A stretch of DNA of 37,804 bases from contig DILW01000063.1 in the NCBI GenBank assembly GCA_002425245.1, forward strand, positions 1 to 37,804, read 5' to 3'. Source of the stretch: Betaproteobacteria bacterium UBA5582 (GTDB lineage: Bacteria > Pseudomonadota > Gammaproteobacteria > Burkholderiales > Rhodocyclaceae). Shown piece after piece: positions 23,122 to 30,451 of the stretch. How positions within the stretch are numbered: position 1 is the stretch's first letter; every line of letters starts with the position of its first letter. Under the pieces are notes generated by a model. It searched no databases, was not told the origin of the DNA, and was given only the letters and a program-made list of their open reading frames with translations. The translations under genes and the position numbers were made by a program.

Positions 23122-23802
23122 ATGCCCAGACATTACGCAATCGTTCCCGCTGCCGGCAGCGGCGCGCGCTTCGGCGCCGAGAAGCCGAAACAGTACCTCG
23201 ACCTGCTTGGTCGGCCACTGATTTTCCACACTTTGGCGGCCTTGACCGCCCATCCCGCCATCGAACGCGTGTGGGTGGTGCTGGCGCCGGACGATCCGTG
23301 GTGGCCGCGTCACGACTGGTCGGAGCTCGGCCCCAAACTGGAAACAGTGCGTTGTGGCGGTGCCACGCGTGCCGAAAGCGTCGGTAATGGCCTCAAGGCG
23401 GCGCTGGCGGCCGACGACGACTGGATCCTGGTCCATGACGCGGCGCGTCCCTGTCTCAGCCGGCAGATGCTTGATGCCTTGTGCGACGAACTGGCCGACG
23501 ACCCGGTTGGAGGAATACTCGCGGTGCCGGTCGCCGATACGCTGAAACGCGCGGATGACCAGCAACGCGTTGCCGCCACCGAGCCGCGCGACGGCCTGTG
23601 GCAGGCGCAGACGCCGCAGATGTTCCGCTACGGGCGACTGGTCGAGGCACTGGCAAAGCACAATGCCGTTACCGACGAAGCCGGCGCCATCGAAGCGCTC
23701 GGTCTGAAGCCAAAGTTGGTACGCGGCGATTCAACCAACCTGAAAGTCACTTTTCCGGCCGACCTGGCGCTGGCCGCGATGATCCTGAGAGGACGCAAAT
23801 GA
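23122..23802 (+). CDS. ispD: 2-C-methyl-D-erythritol 4-phosphate cytidylyltransferase
   Basis: IspD joins CTP and methylerythritol phosphate in the non-mevalonate isoprenoid pathway. The 226-residue protein has the nucleotide-binding signature VPAAGSGARFGAEKPKQYLDLLG. Other markers are GGATRAESVGNGL, VHDAARPCLS, the loop VPVADTLKR, and TPQMFRYGRL. Near the C-terminus, VTDEAGAIEALG and VRGDSTNLKVT are the usual closing motifs. The length is normal. The stop TGA overlaps the ispF ATG by 4 bases, so the two successive pathway genes are coupled. It is divergent from the MgtC/DUF4010 gene. Confidence 0.96.
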   Translation: MPRHYAIVPAAGSGARFGAEKPKQYLDLLGRPLIFHTLAALTAHPAIERVWVVLAPDDPWWPRHDWSELGPKLETVRCGGATRAESVGNGLKAALAADDDWILVHDAARPCLSRQMLDALCDELADDPVGGILAVPVADTLKRADDQQRVAATEPRDGLWQAQTPQMFRYGRLVEALAKHNAVTDEAGAIEALGLKPKLVRGDSTNLKVTFPADLALAAMILRGRK

Positions 23803-24278
23803 ATATCCGGGTCGGGCAGGGCTACGACGTACATAAGCTGGTCGAAGGCCGCAAGCTGATCCTCGGCGGCGTCGAGATCGATCATCCGACCGGGCTGCTC
23901 GGTCATTCCGACGCCGATGCGCTGCTCCATGCGATCACCGACGCGCTGCTCGGCGCCGTCGCACTCGGCGACATCGGTCGCCATTTCCCGGATACCGACC
24001 CGCGCTATGCCGGTGCCGACAGCCGCGTCCTGCTGCGCGCCGCCGTCGCGCTGCTCGCCGAGAAGGGGTGGCGGCCGGTCAACGTCGACGCGACGCTGAT
24101 TGCACAGCGGCCGAAGCTGGCGCCGCATGCGCCGGCGATGGTCGCCAACATTGCCGCCGACCTCGGTATCGGCACCGACTGCGTCAACCTCAAGGGCAAG
24201 ACCAACGAGAAGCTCGGTTACCTCGGCCGCGAAGAAGCAATCGAGGCGCAGGCGGTGGTCCTCGTCGTCCGGCCTTAG
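23799..24278 (+). CDS. ispF: 2-C-methyl-D-erythritol 2,4-cyclodiphosphate synthase
   Basis: IspF cyclises the CDP-methylerythritol phosphate product and releases CMP. The 159-residue protein is a complete family member: RVGQGYDVHKL (metal ligands D and H), GLLGHSDADALLHAITDALLGA, the GDIGRHFPDTDP loop, and a C-terminal KGKTNEKLGYLGR. ATG 23799 overlaps the ispD stop; AGAGGA in the end of ispD serves as ribosome binding site. The last 4 bases overlap the stop of the convergent histidine kinase gene. The enzyme is a homotrimer in known cases. Confidence 0.97.
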   Translation: MNIRVGQGYDVHKLVEGRKLILGGVEIDHPTGLLGHSDADALLHAITDALLGAVALGDIGRHFPDTDPRYAGADSRVLLRAAVALLAEKGWRPVNVDATLIAQRPKLAPHAPAMVANIAADLGIGTDCVNLKGKTNEKLGYLGREEAIEAQAVVLVVRP

Positions 24279-25573
24279 GCCGGTTTCAAGACCAGCCGGG
24301 CGAGCAAACCACCGCCCGGGTTGGCCAGCAGTTCCAGACACCCGCCGTGCAGGCGGGCGATGCGTTCGACGATGGCAAGGCCAAGGCCGGTGCCGGTGAC
24401 GTCGGTGCGCGCCACTTCGAGCCGGGTGAAGGGGCGCTTCAGGCGCTCAAGTTCGCTTTCCGGGATGCCCGGCCCGCGGTCGGCAATCTCGATGCGGATC
24501 TCGTCGTCGACCGTGCAGGCCTTCAGGCTGACCGCGCCGCCGCCGTATTTCCAGGCGTTGTCGATCAGGTTGATCACCGCCCGGCTGACCGCTTTGGGAC
24601 GAATCCTGACACTGCCAACGCCATCGAGGTCAACGTCCAGCGGCCGACCAACGGCGGCTTGGCGCTCGCCTATCGCTGCCAGCAGCGCGGCGAGATCGGT
24701 AAGCTCGGGGGCCTCGCCCGATTCGGCGCGGGCGTAATCCATGAATTGCGAGATTACCGATTCCATCTGCTCGATGTCAGCGACGATGCCCTGGCGCGCG
24801 GCTTCGTCGCTGACGCTCAGTTCCGCCTCCAGGCGCAGACGGGTGAGCGGCGTGCGCAGGTCGTGCGAGATGCCGGCGAGCACTTCCGAGCGATCCTTTT
24901 CATGGCGGGCGAGGTCGCTGGCCATGGTGTTGAAGGCGGCAGCCAGCGCCCGCAGTTCCTCGGCCCCGTCCTCCGGTAGCGGCGTCGGTGTCTGGCCGCG
25001 GCCAACAGCCTGCGCCGAACGTGCCAGCGCTTTCAGGGGGCGGCTGAGGCGGGAGGCAATCAACCAGGCGACCACCAGCGCCAGGCAGACCGCCAGTGCT
25101 GCCCAACTCAGCCAGCGTGCGGCAAAATCCCGCGTCACCCGCTCGCGGGGCAGAACCAGCCAGAACTCATCTTCATCCTTGGGGTCGAGGCGAAAACTGA
25201 TCCAGAAACCGGGTTCGCCATTCACTTCGGCGGCAATCCGTGTACCCGGTCCGAGGCGGGCGACGATTGCCTCCCGCATCAACTGATGAAAGCGAGAATC
25301 CGGCATCGCCACCAGTTCATCCTGCGCTTCGGCAGGTAGCAGGCGTATCCCTTCGGTCGAGGCGAATTCAGCGAACAGGCGGGGTCGTTTGTCCGGTGCC
25401 GCGGCAAAAATCGAGGCGCGGATCAGGTTGACTGCCGAAGTTGCCATCGATGCCGATTCGCGGGCCCGCGGCTCGACGTCGATGTGGCTGAACAAGGCCA
25501 GCCAGCCAGCGGTACTGGCTAGCACCAGCAGGGCGAGCAGGAAGAAGGTGCGCGCCAGCAACGAGCGCGGCAT
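24275..25573 (-). CDS. envZ: EnvZ-type sensor histidine kinase
   Basis: The 432-residue inner-membrane kinase has a first membrane segment at about 8-29, a periplasmic stretch (about 30-152), a second segment (about 154-174) and a HAMP region (about 175-228). The DHp box GISHDLRTPLTRLRLEAEL (H237) matches the EnvZ wording closely. The ATP domain shows N-box INLIDNAWKYGGG, G1 DRGPGIP and G2 GTGLGLAI. The periplasmic region is acidic and not recognisably like that of enteric EnvZ, so the signal may differ. ATG 25573 overlaps the stop of the response regulator by one base. It is convergent with ispF. The symbol is by similarity of the kinase core. Confidence 0.88.
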   Translation of the reverse strand: MPRSLLARTFFLLALLVLASTAGWLALFSHIDVEPRARESASMATSAVNLIRASIFAAAPDKRPRLFAEFASTEGIRLLPAEAQDELVAMPDSRFHQLMREAIVARLGPGTRIAAEVNGEPGFWISFRLDPKDEDEFWLVLPRERVTRDFAARWLSWAALAVCLALVVAWLIASRLSRPLKALARSAQAVGRGQTPTPLPEDGAEELRALAAAFNTMASDLARHEKDRSEVLAGISHDLRTPLTRLRLEAELSVSDEAARQGIVADIEQMESVISQFMDYARAESGEAPELTDLAALLAAIGERQAAVGRPLDVDLDGVGSVRIRPKAVSRAVINLIDNAWKYGGGAVSLKACTVDDEIRIEIADRGPGIPESELERLKRPFTRLEVARTDVTGTGLGLAIVERIARLHGGCLELLANPGGGLLARLVLKPA

Positions 25574-26301
25574 CAGCTTTCCCGGGCAGCGCCGTCGGGC
25601 ATGAAGACGTAGCCGAAGCCCCAGACCGTTTGCAGGTAGCGCGGTTGCGACGGATCCTTTTCGATCAGCTTGCGCAGGCGGCTGACCTGAACGTCGATGG
25701 CACGGTCGAACGGCCCCTGTTCGCGACCTCGGGCCAGGGTCATCAGCTTGTCGCGCGACAGGGGCTGACGCGGGTTCTGCAGCAAGACCTTGAGGACGGC
25801 AAACTCGCCGGTGGTCAGGGGGAGCAATTCTTCGCCACGTTTCAGGGTGCGGGCCGAGAAATCGACTTCCAGATTGCCGAAGCGGATGCTCTCGGGGGCC
25901 TCTTCGGGCGCGCCGGGTGGAATGTTGCCCTGGCGGCGCAGGACAGCGTGGATACGGGCCAGCAGCTCGCGCGGGTTGAAGGGCTTGGGCAGGTAATCGT
26001 CGGCCCCCATTTCGAGGCCGACAATGCGGTCAACCTCGTCGCCCTTGGCCGTCAGCATGATGATCGGCGTCCGGTCGCCCTGGCCGCGCAGGCGGCGGCA
26101 GATCGACAGACCGTCCTCGCCCGGCATCATCAAGTCCAGCACCAGCAAATGGTAGTGCTCGCGGCTGCGCGCCTTGTCCAGTTGCTGACCGTCGCCGACG
26201 GCCTTGACGACGAAGCCCTGTTCGCCAAGGTAGCGGGTGAGCAGATCACGCAAGCGGGCGTCGTCATCGACGACCAGGATGTGCTGTTTGTTTTCGTTCA
26301 T
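25573..26301 (-). CDS. ompR: OmpR-type response regulator
   Basis: The 242-residue protein has a receiver domain (about 7-120). Acidic residues VVDDD lie at 11-14, the phosphoacceptor is D56 (VLDLMMPGEDG), and the switch lysine is in YLPKPFNPREL. A C-terminal winged helix follows (about 140-235, ending YLQTVWGFGYVF), as in OmpR/PhoB proteins. The motif spacing and the partner kinase fit OmpR. ATG 26301 is the only start that gives a full receiver domain. The stop is coupled to the kinase start. Upstream, ACA-containing AT-rich half-sites in 10-base phase (26345-26390) face a divergent small exported-protein gene. Confidence 0.9.
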   Translation of the reverse strand: MNENKQHILVVDDDARLRDLLTRYLGEQGFVVKAVGDGQQLDKARSREHYHLLVLDLMMPGEDGLSICRRLRGQGDRTPIIMLTAKGDEVDRIVGLEMGADDYLPKPFNPRELLARIHAVLRRQGNIPPGAPEEAPESIRFGNLEVDFSARTLKRGEELLPLTTGEFAVLKVLLQNPRQPLSRDKLMTLARGREQGPFDRAIDVQVSRLRKLIEKDPSQPRYLQTVWGFGYVFMPDGAARES

Positions 26302-26344
26302 GCTCGAAGGATAGTACCCGGCGGATGGAGATGTTGATGAAATG

Positions 26345-26390
26345 GTAACAAAGGATATCGTCGCATGGTCTGACGAAACATTCGATTACA
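26345..26390. promoter_or_regulatory. Possible OmpR-type half-sites
   Basis: GTAACA (26345-26350), GAAACA (26375-26380) and ATTACA (26385-26390) begin 30 and 10 bases apart. OmpR binds tandem 10-base half-sites with an AC core, so this phasing is suggestive. It is only a pattern match. Confidence 0.25.
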
Positions 26391-26462
26391 ACTTGGGCTC
26401 GCCGCCGTACGGTGAGGGTAGGAGAATGTTCTCGAAACGGAAAGGTTAGAATACGACCCGCC

Positions 26463-26750
26463 ATGAAACGCATCGCCTCGATCCTGCTTGTCTCGCTGCT
26501 GGCCGCGCTGGCCCTGCCGGCTGCCGCCGATCGCCGGGAGCTGTCGCCCGAGGAGCGGCGGGAAGTGCGCCAGCAGATGCGCGAACACTGGTCCAGGGAC
26601 AACCTCGGACCGGCACGCCAGCCTGAGGATGCCGCGCCACGATGGCGCGACCTGCCGCCCGAAGAACGTAGTCGCCTGCGTCGCGAGTTGCGCGAGCAGC
26701 ATGATCGCGATGGTGGCCAGGACCGTCGTCGTTTCCGCAGGGACGACTGA
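26463..26750 (+). CDS. Small exported arginine-rich protein with duplicated motif
   Basis: The 95-residue product has a signal peptide of about 22 residues (MKRIASILLVSLLAALALPAAA), so the mature protein of about 73 residues should be periplasmic. The mature part holds two copies of the pattern L(S/P)PEER..(V/L)R.(Q/E)(M/L)RE...RD (about 26-45 and 62-81), and it ends in a basic tail. Helical LxPEER repeats of this kind recall periplasmic CpxP/Spy-like or DUF3106-like proteins, though the match is only in style. It is divergent from the OmpR-type gene, as cpxP is from cpxRA. TAGAAT (26447-26452) is a plausible -10, and no strong Shine-Dalgarno is visible. Confidence 0.7.
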   Translation: MKRIASILLVSLLAALALPAAADRRELSPEERREVRQQMREHWSRDNLGPARQPEDAAPRWRDLPPEERSRLRRELREQHDRDGGQDRRRFRRDD

Positions 26751-26774
26751 TGCCGCGGTAACGGGGTGCTCCGG

Positions 26775-26780
26775 TAGAAT
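26775..26780 (+). promoter_or_regulatory. tsaB operon -10
   Basis: TAGAAT ends 8 bases before ATG 26789. The predicted leader is only a base or two and no Shine-Dalgarno is seen, consistent with a leaderless start. Confidence 0.4.
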
Positions 26781-26788
26781 GTCGCCCC

Positions 26789-27475
26789 ATGCAGATACTG
26801 GCTCTAGAAACCTCAACCGAATCCGGCTCCTGCGCGCTGTGGCAGGACGGCGCCGTCATCAACCGGATTTGCCCGGCCGGGCGTTCGCACTCGGAAACCC
26901 TGTTGCCGCTCGTTCGCGAACTTCTGATCGAGGGTGGAACCCGTGTCGGCGAACTGGACGCAATTGCCTTCGATGCCGGTCCTGGCGCTTTCACCGGTTT
27001 GCGTGTTGCTTGCGGCGCTGCCCAGGGCCTGGCGGTTGCCGCCGGCCTGCCGCTGGTTGCAGTTGGTAGCCTGGAAGCGATGGCACTGGCCAGCGGTGCC
27101 GAGCGCGTCCTGGCCCTGCTCGATGCCCGCATGGGCGAGGTTTATTCTGCCCGCTACGAGCGCCGCAACGATGTATTCCAACTGTCCGGAGAAATTCGCG
27201 TTGGTCCGCCTGCCGCGATCGATTTGCCCGGAGAGGCATGGTTGGCCTGCGGCAATGCCCTGACGGCCTACCCTGAGTTGGCCGAACGCCTGCTCTCGTC
27301 AGGGCTGACGCTGCTACCGGAAATTCTCCCCGAAGCCACCTGGGTGGCCAGGCTCGCGGCGGCCAGATTCGCTGCCGGACAGAGCATTGATCCGGCGCTG
27401 GCCGCCCCCGTTTATATCCGTGACAAGGTGGCGAAAACGATCAGTGAGCGATTGATGGAAGGCGGGCGCGCATGA
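26789..27475 (+). CDS. tsaB: tRNA t6A37 synthesis protein TsaB
   Basis: TsaB (YeaZ) is the partner of TsaD in making threonylcarbamoyladenosine at position 37 of ANN-decoding tRNAs. The 228-residue protein has the ASKHA-type N-terminus LALETSTESGSCALW. It continues with RSHSETLLPLV, then FDAGPGAFTGLRVACGAAQGLA, the TsaD-contacting helix region, and LLDARMGEVYSARYE. The C-terminal lobe (about 120-228) is shorter and variable, as in bacterial TsaB. The stop overlaps the rimI start (ATGA), and the order tsaB-rimI-udg is common in betaproteobacteria. Confidence 0.95.
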   Translation: MQILALETSTESGSCALWQDGAVINRICPAGRSHSETLLPLVRELLIEGGTRVGELDAIAFDAGPGAFTGLRVACGAAQGLAVAAGLPLVAVGSLEAMALASGAERVLALLDARMGEVYSARYERRNDVFQLSGEIRVGPPAAIDLPGEAWLACGNALTAYPELAERLLSSGLTLLPEILPEATWVARLAAARFAAGQSIDPALAAPVYIRDKVAKTISERLMEGGRA

Positions 27476-27939
27476 GCCTGGAGCCCTCCCGGTTGGCCGT
27501 TGAATACTTTCCCATGGCGACTGCCGACCTCGATGGTGTTGCTGGGCTCGAAGCCGGATTGCAGGTGTTTCCCTGGAGCCGGGGAAATTTCGCCGACTCG
27601 CTGCACGCTGGCTATAGCGCCTGGGTGGCCAGACTGGGCGGGGAGTTGGTAGGTTTTTCGGTGGTCATGCGCGTCCTTGACGAAGCACACCTGCTGAATA
27701 TCGGGGTTGCCGCAAAGTTCCAGGGTCAGGGCCATGGGGCGCGTCTGCTGCGCCAGGCCATGGCGTTGGCAAGGGATGCCGGCTGCCAAAGGATGTTCCT
27801 GGAAGTCAGGCCGAGCAATGCGCGCGCCGTAGAACTTTACCGTCATTTCGGTTTCCGCCAGATTGGCCTGCGCCGCGATTACTACCCCGCGGCACTGGGA
27901 CGCGAGGACGCCCTGGTTTTCGAAAAGGATCTGGCATGA
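27472..27939 (+). CDS. rimI: Ribosomal protein S18-alanine N-acetyltransferase
   Basis: RimI acetylates the N-terminal alanine of ribosomal protein S18. The 155-residue protein is a single GNAT domain. The acetyl-CoA loop is FQGQGHGARLL (Q..G.G/A), preceded by AHLLNIGVAAKF, and followed by the strand FLEVRPSNARAVELYRHFGF, typical of RimI. The C-terminus includes RRDYYP and EDALVFEKDL. The first 15 residues are slightly longer than in E. coli. It overlaps tsaB and the glycosylase by 4 bases at each end, so the three genes are tightly coupled. Confidence 0.94.
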   Translation: MSLEPSRLAVEYFPMATADLDGVAGLEAGLQVFPWSRGNFADSLHAGYSAWVARLGGELVGFSVVMRVLDEAHLLNIGVAAKFQGQGHGARLLRQAMALARDAGCQRMFLEVRPSNARAVELYRHFGFRQIGLRRDYYPAALGREDALVFEKDLA

Positions 27940-28670
27940 GCCTGAATCGGGAGCAAATGCTGATTGAAATGGGTATCTCGCCGATCTGGGAGTTGCGCGG
28001 GGTACCGAGTGAGGCAGTACGACAGCCCGCTGAACAGCTGGAGGCCATCGCTGAGCCAGCGGATCCGCCGCCGCTCCCGACGCCACCGGCATCGGGCTGC
28101 GATGTGGGGTCTTTGGACTGGCCAGCACTGGAAGAGGGAATTCGCGCCTGTCGTCGCTGCCCTTTAGGTCAGCAGCGGCGTCAGGCCGTGCCCGGCATTG
28201 GCGACCGGCGTCCCGACTGGCTGTTCATCGGCGAGGGGCCTGGCGCCGAGGAAGATCAGCGCGGCGAACCCTTTGTCGGTCAGGCCGGCAAGCTCCTGGA
28301 CGCGATGCTGGCCGCGATTTCTCTGGAACGAGGTCAGGGCGTGTATATCGCTAACGCGGTCAAGTGCCGCCCCCCCAACAACCGTACGCCGGAGGCTGCT
28401 GAAATGGCCGCCTGCAGCCCCTGGCTGGAACGGCAGATTGAATTGCTCAAGCCGCGCGTCATCGTTCTGCTTGGCAAGGCGGCAGTGCATTCGGTGCTTG
28501 GTGGCGACCGCGCGCTGGCTTCTCTGCGCGGCCGGGCTCACGAATACCGTGGAATTCCGGTGGCGGTTACCTACCATCCCGCCTATCTGTTGCGCAACCT
28601 GCCGGACAAGGCGAAGGCCTGGGAGGATCTGCTTTTTGCCCGCAGGCTGCTGGCGGAGGGCAAGCGCTAG
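27936..28670 (+). CDS. udg: Type 4/5-like uracil-DNA glycosylase with HolD-like N-terminal peptide
   Basis: The 244-residue protein removes uracil from DNA. The catalytic domain (about 65-240) has Fe-S cysteines in CRRCPLG, VKCRPP and CSPWLERQI. The uracil-pocket motif is GEGPGAEEDQRGEPFVGQAGKLLD, and the late motif is VTYHPAYLLRNL; these fit family 4. Residues 1-60 are an extra, proline-rich N-terminal part. Its first 20 residues, with REQML.EMGISP.WELR, resemble the start of E. coli HolD (RDWQLQQLGITQWSLR), the peptide by which psi binds the clamp loader. In E. coli, holD also lies next to rimI. I infer a tether to the replisome. ATG 27936 overlaps the rimI stop. Confidence 0.9.
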   Translation: MSLNREQMLIEMGISPIWELRGVPSEAVRQPAEQLEAIAEPADPPPLPTPPASGCDVGSLDWPALEEGIRACRRCPLGQQRRQAVPGIGDRRPDWLFIGEGPGAEEDQRGEPFVGQAGKLLDAMLAAISLERGQGVYIANAVKCRPPNNRTPEAAEMAACSPWLERQIELLKPRVIVLLGKAAVHSVLGGDRALASLRGRAHEYRGIPVAVTYHPAYLLRNLPDKAKAWEDLLFARRLLAEGKR

Positions 28671-28680
28671 CGCTGGTGGC

Positions 28681-28708
28681 CCCTAGGGTAATACCCGGTT
28701 CCCCGGGG
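28681..28708. promoter_or_regulatory. Cluster of three short palindromes upstream of the Hpt gene
   Basis: CCCTAGGG (28681-28688), GGGTAATACCC (28686-28696, odd palindrome) and CCCCGGGG (28701-28708) are each perfect. The first two share GGG. They lie 56-83 bases before the Hpt ATG. This could be an operator, but no known regulator motif fits well. Confidence 0.4.
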
Positions 28709-28763
28709 ATGCCTTTGTTTTTAAGCTATGACGCACAGCATAAGAAGACTAAGGTGTTCGTTC

Positions 28764-29165
28764 ATGTCGAACCTGGGAAGTGCAGACAGTGGCAGTCAGG
28801 TCTGCAATCTTGATTACCTCCTGGGTAATCTGGGCCGTAATCGCGCGGTGGCTAATCGCTTGGTCCAGCTTTTCCTTGATGGCCATGCCGGCCTGATGGA
28901 GCGCTTTCTGCGCGCGGCCAGTGAGGGCGATATGCAAGCCATGCGCAACGTGGTCCACGAGATTCGCGGTAGTTGCGTTCTCTTTTCAGCTCATGAAGCC
29001 GTTGCTCTGGCCAGAGAACTGGAGTATCTCCTGCACGCCCATCGGGATAACGGCACGGATATTGACTGGCTGGCACGCAGCCAACCCATGCGTGATTCCT
29101 TGAACGCCGTTTACGCTGAGCTGAAGCGCTACAAGGACAGCACGCCGCCCCCGGATGTCAGCTGA
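28764..29165 (+). CDS. Orphan Hpt phosphotransfer protein
   Basis: The 133-residue protein is a single histidine phosphotransfer domain. The central helix has VVHEIRGSCVLF with H65 as phosphoacceptor; the usual motif is HxLKGS, so the K is R here. Helices on either side (ANRLVQLFLDGHAGLMERFLRAA and AVALARELEYLLHAH) make up the four-helix bundle. There is no kinase or receiver domain in the same protein. ATG 28764 is chosen because AAGGTG (28751-28756) lies seven bases ahead; ATG 28728 lacks such a site. It is convergent with a LuxR-type regulator and their ends overlap by 8 bases. The donor kinase is not in this window. Confidence 0.82.
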   Translation: MSNLGSADSGSQVCNLDYLLGNLGRNRAVANRLVQLFLDGHAGLMERFLRAASEGDMQAMRNVVHEIRGSCVLFSAHEAVALARELEYLLHAHRDNGTDIDWLARSQPMRDSLNAVYAELKRYKDSTPPPDVS

Positions 29166-29778
29166 GGAGTCCGTTCTGGAGGGCAAAACGGGTCAGGCCG
29201 GTAACGTCGTGAACGCCAATTCGTTGCATCAAACGGGCCCGGTGGAACTCCACTGTTTTCGGGCTGATCCCTAGTTCGCGGGCGATTTCCTTGGTGGTAT
29301 GGCCGTTGGCGACCAGTCGCAGGATCTCGATCTGCCGAGCAGTCAATCCTTCGTGGTGGCTAATTTTGCCGCTGACGATTTCGTTGACCTTGGGCGAAAG
29401 GAAGCGGTCTCCCGCAATGACGGCCAGCAGGGCTTGCTGCAGTTCGCCGAGGAGGAAATCCTTGAGCAGGTAGCCGTCGGCTCCAGCTTCAAAGGCTTGC
29501 TCTACCACTTCACGCCGATCGACGCTGGATAGGACGAGGATGCGCACATCCGGTTTGGAAATGCGCACCTGCCTTGCAACTTCAATTCCGGAAATTCCAG
29601 GCATGGCAATGTCGAGCAGAACGACATCGGGGTGAAGGCTGTTGATTTGCGCCAGTGCTTCCTCACCATCAACACATTCAGCGACTACCTGGTAGCCGGG
29701 GAGCGATTCAAGTAATGCCCTGATGCCGGCGCGCACCAGGAGATGGTCGTCGACCAGAACGATTTGCACGATATCCAT
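29158..29778 (-). CDS. NarL/LuxR-type response regulator
   Basis: The 206-residue protein has a receiver domain (about 3-120) with acidic DD at 10-11, phosphoacceptor D56 (LLDIAMPGISG), and a KD near 106 in YLLKDFLLGEL. A C-terminal LuxR helix-turn-helix (about 140-202) includes LTARQIEILRLVANGHTTKEIA and ISPKTVEFHRARLMQRIG. It is of the NarL/FixJ type. ATG 29778 is chosen; the frame is open further upstream but without receiver-like sequence. It follows the TRIC-family gene by 50 bases. A kinase partner is not adjacent, and the convergent Hpt protein is a natural candidate partner (inference). Confidence 0.88.
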   Translation of the reverse strand: MDIVQIVLVDDHLLVRAGIRALLESLPGYQVVAECVDGEEALAQINSLHPDVVLLDIAMPGISGIEVARQVRISKPDVRILVLSSVDRREVVEQAFEAGADGYLLKDFLLGELQQALLAVIAGDRFLSPKVNEIVSGKISHHEGLTARQIEILRLVANGHTTKEIARELGISPKTVEFHRARLMQRIGVHDVTGLTRFALQNGLLS

Positions 29779-29828
29779 GGTGGGAACAGCATATGCCAAA
29801 ACCCGTGATTTTGCGCACCACTGGGGTT

Positions 29829-30449
29829 TTACCTTGGTCCGCCAAGCGCGGGCAGGGTCAGACCGAAACGTAGAGAAAGGCCGCGCAAAAGGATGACAAT
29901 CCCCATTGCGGCCCAAGTCGCATTGACGGCGGCGAGTCCCGATTCCTGCAGCACGATCAGCGAGATGGCACCGGCCCAGGCCGCTGTCGCGTACAACTCG
30001 CCCTTGAGGAAGACGCTGGGAACATCGTTGCACAGGATGTCACGCAATACCCCGCCGACCACGCCAGTGATCACGCCCATCAGACTGGCGGCCAGCCAGG
30101 GAACATGCCACTGCAGGGCAATCTGGGTGCCGGCGATGGTGAACAAGGCTAGCCCGATGGCGTCGGGGATGAGAAAGAGTTGCGGTGGCAAATTGGTGCG
30201 GCGGACGACGAAGAAGACGATCAACCCGGTCACCAGGGCGACCATCAGATAGGTCTGGTCGGCCACCCAGAAAACGTTGCGGTCCAGCAGCAGATCTCGA
30301 ACCGTGCCGCCCCCCAGGGCGGTAGCGATTGCGACCAGCAGGGCGCCAATCAGATCCATCTGCTTGCGACTGGAGTCAAGAACGCCAGTCAGGGCATTGA
30401 CAGCGACCGCAGCCATGCCCACCCAATAGAGCAGGACGTCGATGCTCAC
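29829..30449 (-). CDS. TRIC-family (UPF0126) cation channel
   Basis: The 206-residue inner-membrane protein has two similar halves of three hydrophobic segments plus a seventh. Each half has the glycine-rich kink and charged motif GGGTVRDLLL (about 46-55) or GGVLRDILCNDVP (about 133-145). That is the pattern of the trimeric intracellular cation channel family formerly called UPF0126. Bacterial and archaeal relatives conduct potassium in reconstituted systems; no physiological role is firmly set. The gene is two bases from the smpB stop, so it is co-transcribed with smpB, and it is followed by the response regulator gene. Confidence 0.85.
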   Translation of the reverse strand: MSIDVLLYWVGMAAVAVNALTGVLDSSRKQMDLIGALLVAIATALGGGTVRDLLLDRNVFWVADQTYLMVALVTGLIVFFVVRRTNLPPQLFLIPDAIGLALFTIAGTQIALQWHVPWLAASLMGVITGVVGGVLRDILCNDVPSVFLKGELYATAAWAGAISLIVLQESGLAAVNATWAAMGIVILLRGLSLRFGLTLPALGGPR

Positions 30450-30451
30450 GG

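Noticed and set aside
28681..28696. NarL heptamer pair
   Set aside because: The bases resemble TACYYMT only with mismatches in both arms, so I do not assign a NarL site; the palindromes are reported as unassigned.
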